Source: Streptomyces cadmiisoli (lineage in GTDB: Bacteria > Actinomycetota > Actinomycetes > Streptomycetales > Streptomycetaceae). From it: a stretch of DNA of 64,000 nt. Location: NCBI RefSeq assembly GCF_003261055.1, contig NZ_CP030073.1, positions 3,038,001 through 3,102,000 of the forward strand, given 5' to 3'. The notes under the pieces are model-generated. The model was not told the DNA's origin. It saw only the letters and a program-made list of their open reading frames with translations, and did not search any database. Of the stretch, positions 61,441-64,000 are shown piece after piece (the stretch's first letter is position 1; every line of letters starts with the position of its first letter). The position numbers and the translations under genes are program-made.

Positions 61441-63264
61441 ATGATCGACGCGTACGAGGAGCCCGGCGCGCCCGACACCCGCGGCGGCGGCCGGTACCTG
61501 TGGTGGCTGGTGCGCAGGCAGCCGGGCCGGGCGGCCGCCGGGTCCCTGCTGGGCTGCCTGTCGCTGGTGACCCCGGCGCTGGTCCCGTATCTGCTGTCCC
61601 GCGCGATCGACGACGGGCTGGCACCGGGTGACCGGGCCGTTCTGATCGGCTGGGCGGCGGCGGTGCTGGTGGCGGGCGCGCTCACCGCCTGGCTGAACAT
61701 CATGCGCCACCGGATCATGACCCGGCTGCGGATGGACGCCCACTTCCGCACCGTCAAGGTCGTGGTGGGGCAGACCGTCCGGCTGGGCGCGTCGCTGCCG
61801 CGGCAGGTCGCGGCCGGTGAGGTCGTCACCATCGGCGTCGGTGACGTGCAGACCATCGCGATGTCGCTGACCGTGGTCGGCCCCGGAGTGGGCGCGGTCG
61901 TCACCTACGCCGTGGTCGCCGGGCTGCTGCTGCCGGTGTCGCCGCTGCTGGCCGCGGTGGTGCTGCTGGGCGTGCCGGTGACCGGGGTCCTGGTCGGGCC
62001 GCTGATGGGGCGGCTGCAGGATGCCGAGACGGTCTACCGGGAGCGGCAGGGCGTGCTGACCGCGCGGATCGGCGATCTGGCCGGCGGGCTGCGGGTGCTG
62101 GGCGGACTCGGCGGCAAGGAGCGGGTCGGCGAGGCCTTCCGCCGCGACTCGCGCCGGCTGCTGGCCGAGGGGTACCGGGTCGGGGAGGTGACCAGCTGGA
62201 TCCAGTCGCTGGGCTTCGGACTGCCCACCCTGTTCCTCGCCCTGGTGACCTGGCCGGCGGCCCGGCTGGTGGCCCAGGGGGACATCACCGTGGGCGAGTT
62301 GGTGTCCGTGTACGGGTTCGTGGCGGTGCTGGTCGTACCGGTCGCGTACGTCCTGGAGTTCGCCCACCAGATCAGCCGGGGCCTGGTCTCGGCGCGGCGG
62401 GTCGTGGGGTTCCTGCGGCTGGAGCCGCTGGAGGCCGACGGCATCCACGACGCACCGGCCGAGCCGGCGGTGCTGCACGACCCGGTCTCCGGGGTGCGCG
62501 TGCCGCCGGGCCGGCTGACCGCGCTGGCCTGCGCCCGGCCGGCCGACGCCGGGGCGGTCGTCGACCGGCTCGGCCGGTATCTGCCGTCCGAGGCCACCTG
62601 GGGCGGGCGGCGGCTCGACGAGATCGCGCTGCCGCAGGTCCGGCGGCGGATCCTGGTCGCCGACCACGAGGCCGACCTGTTCGCGGGCACCCTGCGCGAG
62701 GTGGTGTGCGGGCGGTCCGGACCGGACGGCCGGGACGACGCGGCGATCGCCGCCGCCGTGCGCACGGCCGCCGCCGACGACATCGTGCGCGGCCTGCCGG
62801 ACGGGCTCGACTCGCGGATCGACGCGCAGGGCCGCAACCTCTCCGGCGGCCAGCGGCAGCGCGTGCGGCTGGTACGAGCGCTGCTGGCCGACCCCGAGGT
62901 GCTGCTCGCGGTGGAACCGACGTCCGCCCTCGACGCGCACACCGAGGCCGCGGTGGCCGAGCGGCTGCGGGCGGCACGCGCGGGCCGCACCACCCTCGTG
63001 ACCAGTACGTCCCCGCTGGTGCTGGACCGGGCGGACCTCGTCCACCACCTGGTCGACGGCAAGGTCGCCGCCGTGGGCACGCACCGGGAACTGCTGGCCC
63101 GCGAACCCGGCTACCGCGCACTGGTGACCCGCGACGCACCCCCGGAACCGGACACCGAAACCGGACCGGAGGCCACGCCCCACCCCGCGCCGGACGGCGG
63201 ACCCGGTCCGGACGCGGCGGACGGGTCCGATGTCCGGGCCGGTGCCGAGGAGGCCGTTCGATGA
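61441..63264 (+). CDS. ABC exporter half-transporter C with ATPase lacking Walker A
   Basis: 607 residues. The transmembrane part (25-290) looks normal: [20 protein letters not shown] and [20 protein letters not shown]. In the ATPase domain the P-loop is missing: [13 protein letters not shown] (~359-371) stands where GxxGxGKS/T should be. Walker B reads [13 protein letters not shown] (Val for the Asp, Glu 492 kept) and the H-loop His is a Ser (LVTSTSPLV). The signature NLSGGQRQR (466-474) is intact. So it can complete a partner's ATP site but probably not bind ATP at its own. Pro/Asp-rich tail. GGAGGA before ATG. Stop overlaps next ATG. Confidence 0.9.
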   Translation: MIDAYEEPGAPDTRGGGRYLWWLVRRQPGRAAAGSLLGCLSLVTPALVPYLLSRAIDDGLAPGDRAVLIGWAAAVLVAGALTAWLNIMRHRIMTRLRMDAHFRTVKVVVGQTVRLGASLPRQVAAGEVVTIGVGDVQTIAMSLTVVGPGVGAVVTYAVVAGLLLPVSPLLAAVVLLGVPVTGVLVGPLMGRLQDAETVYRERQGVLTARIGDLAGGLRVLGGLGGKERVGEAFRRDSRRLLAEGYRVGEVTSWIQSLGFGLPTLFLALVTWPAARLVAQGDITVGELVSVYGFVAVLVVPVAYVLEFAHQISRGLVSARRVVGFLRLEPLEADGIHDAPAEPAVLHDPVSGVRVPPGRLTALACARPADAGAVVDRLGRYLPSEATWGGRRLDEIALPQVRRRILVADHEADLFAGTLREVVCGRSGPDGRDDAAIAAAVRTAAADDIVRGLPDGLDSRIDAQGRNLSGGQRQRVRLVRALLADPEVLLAVEPTSALDAHTEAAVAERLRAARAGRTTLVTSTSPLVLDRADLVHHLVDGKVAAVGTHRELLAREPGYRALVTRDAPPEPDTETGPEATPHPAPDGGPGPDAADGSDVRAGAEEAVR

Positions 63265-64000
63265 CTGCGCCGGATTCCGGGACCGAGGGCCGGGGCCGGT
63301 TGCCGCTCGCCGGTCCCGCCGAGGTGCGGCGGGCGATCGTACGGCTCCTGCGGGGCGACGGCCGGGCCTTCGCCGTCGTCCTCGCCCTCAACACGGTGGC
63401 CGCCGGGGCCGGTCTCGTCGGACCCTGGCTGCTGGGCCGGATCGTCGACGAGGTCCGGGCCGGTGCCGGAGTCGACGTCGTCGACCGGCTGGCGCTCACC
63501 ATCGTGCTGTGCGCGGCGGCGCAACTGGTGCTGTCCCGCTGGGCGCGCCGTGCGGGGCACCGGTTCGGCGAGCGCATGCTGGCCACCGTCCGGGAGGAGT
63601 TCGTCGCACGGACGCTGTCCCTGCCCGCGTCGGTGGTGGAGCGGGCCGGGACGGGCGACCTGACGGCCCGCGGCACCGCCGACGTGGCGACCGTGGGCAC
63701 CACCCTGCGGGACGCGGCCCCCGAACTGCTCATCGCCTCCCTCCAGGCGCTGTTCCTGCTCGGCGCCGTGGTCGCGGTGGACCCGCTGCTCGGCGGCTGC
63801 GCCCTGCTGGGCCTGGTCGGCGTCTGGTTGCCGCTGCGCTGGTACCTGCGCCGGGCGCGCACCGCGTACCTCGCCGAGGGGGCGGCCACCTCCGACGTCG
63901 CCGAGGTCCTCGCGGCCACCGCGGCCGGGGCCCGTACGGTGGAGGCGTTCGGGTTGCGGCGGCGGCGGACCGCCGCGAGCCGGGACGCGCTCGAGACGGC
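63261..64000 (+). CDS. ABC exporter half-transporter D, 5' part (runs off window)
   Basis: 246 residues of the membrane domain are present: [40 protein letters not shown] and [20 protein letters not shown]. ATPase domain lies beyond the window. GAGGAGG before the ATG and ATGA overlap with subunit C argue that C and D form a heterodimer. If so, D should carry an intact Walker A/B set; not visible here. Confidence 0.9.
   Translation, partial: MTAPDSGTEGRGRLPLAGPAEVRRAIVRLLRGDGRAFAVVLALNTVAAGAGLVGPWLLGRIVDEVRAGAGVDVVDRLALTIVLCAAAQLVLSRWARRAGHRFGERMLATVREEFVARTLSLPASVVERAGTGDLTARGTADVATVGTTLRDAAPELLIASLQALFLLGAVVAVDPLLGGCALLGLVGVWLPLRWYLRRARTAYLAEGAATSDVAEVLAATAAGARTVEAFGLRRRRTAASRDALET

Overview
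This window is very GC-rich. Nearly every codon ends in G or C, GTG starts are common, and gene content and order match the conserved core of a Streptomyces chromosome. Supporting this are the gatC-gatA-gatB block beside ligA and a GGDEF-EAL protein, a LAL-type LuxR regulator, twin lipoprotein L,D-transpeptidases, an EF-hand mini-protein and a tandem glycine riboswitch. From memory this resembles the S. coelicolor SCO5512 to SCO545x interval; no search was run. I see no tRNA, rRNA, insertion sequence, CRISPR array or prophage.

Layout. 1-1.1 kb: 5' part of ilvB (minus) with a complete attenuator, including a 13-residue Ile-Leu-Val-Leu leader peptide that appears to be leaderless. 1.1-8 kb: a membrane PAS-GGDEF-EAL protein with a degenerate EAL motif, a 2-hydroxyacid dehydrogenase, an aldo/keto reductase and a PQQ-type sugar dehydrogenase lipoprotein. 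8-16 kb: a LAL regulator coupled to an Arg-rich 61-residue protein, an MMPL transporter overlapping a GNAT gene, and a membrane protein with a 39-bp tandem repeat. 16-25 kb: the tRNA-dependent amidotransferase operon (gatC, gatA, a 79-residue protein, gatB), rmdB and ligA. 25-33 kb: metabolic singletons; mnmA and a cysteine desulfurase (tRNA 2-thiolation) either side of a muramoyl amidase; a FabR-like TetR regulator with repeated operator-like sites. 33.8-40.3 kb: a five-gene oligopeptide ABC importer with a possible 21-codon leader ORF, an internal hairpin after the binding protein, and an acidic repeat tail on the last ATPase. 40.6-43.2 kb: two SseB-family proteins and a P-loop kinase-like protein. 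43.4-48.1 kb: glycine riboswitch, then gcvT, gcvH, glyA and sdaA. 48-55 kb: GH25 muramidase, an F420-oxidoreductase-like protein, an EF-hand protein, GNAT, an HATPase anti-sigma-like protein, enoyl-CoA hydratase and two L,D-transpeptidases. 55-64 kb: glgX and four ABC exporter half-transporters, the last cut by the window edge.

Functional logic. The riboswitch operon splits excess glycine (GcvT and GcvH, with GcvP encoded elsewhere), interconverts glycine and serine (GlyA) and deaminates serine to pyruvate (SdaA). The Gat operon makes Gln-tRNA and/or Asn-tRNA by amidation. The exporters appear to form two heterodimers. In the first, catalytic defects are distributed as expected for one degenerate and one consensus ATP site. 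In the second, the first subunit has lost its Walker A motif.

Most of the window is ordinary conserved chromosome. The observations I consider most worth checking are the Walker A-less exporter subunit, the leader ORF on the peptide importer, the degenerate EAL domain, the repeat protein and the OppF tail. Several start codons were moved inward to positions with a ribosome-binding site or a stop/start overlap; these choices are inferences.
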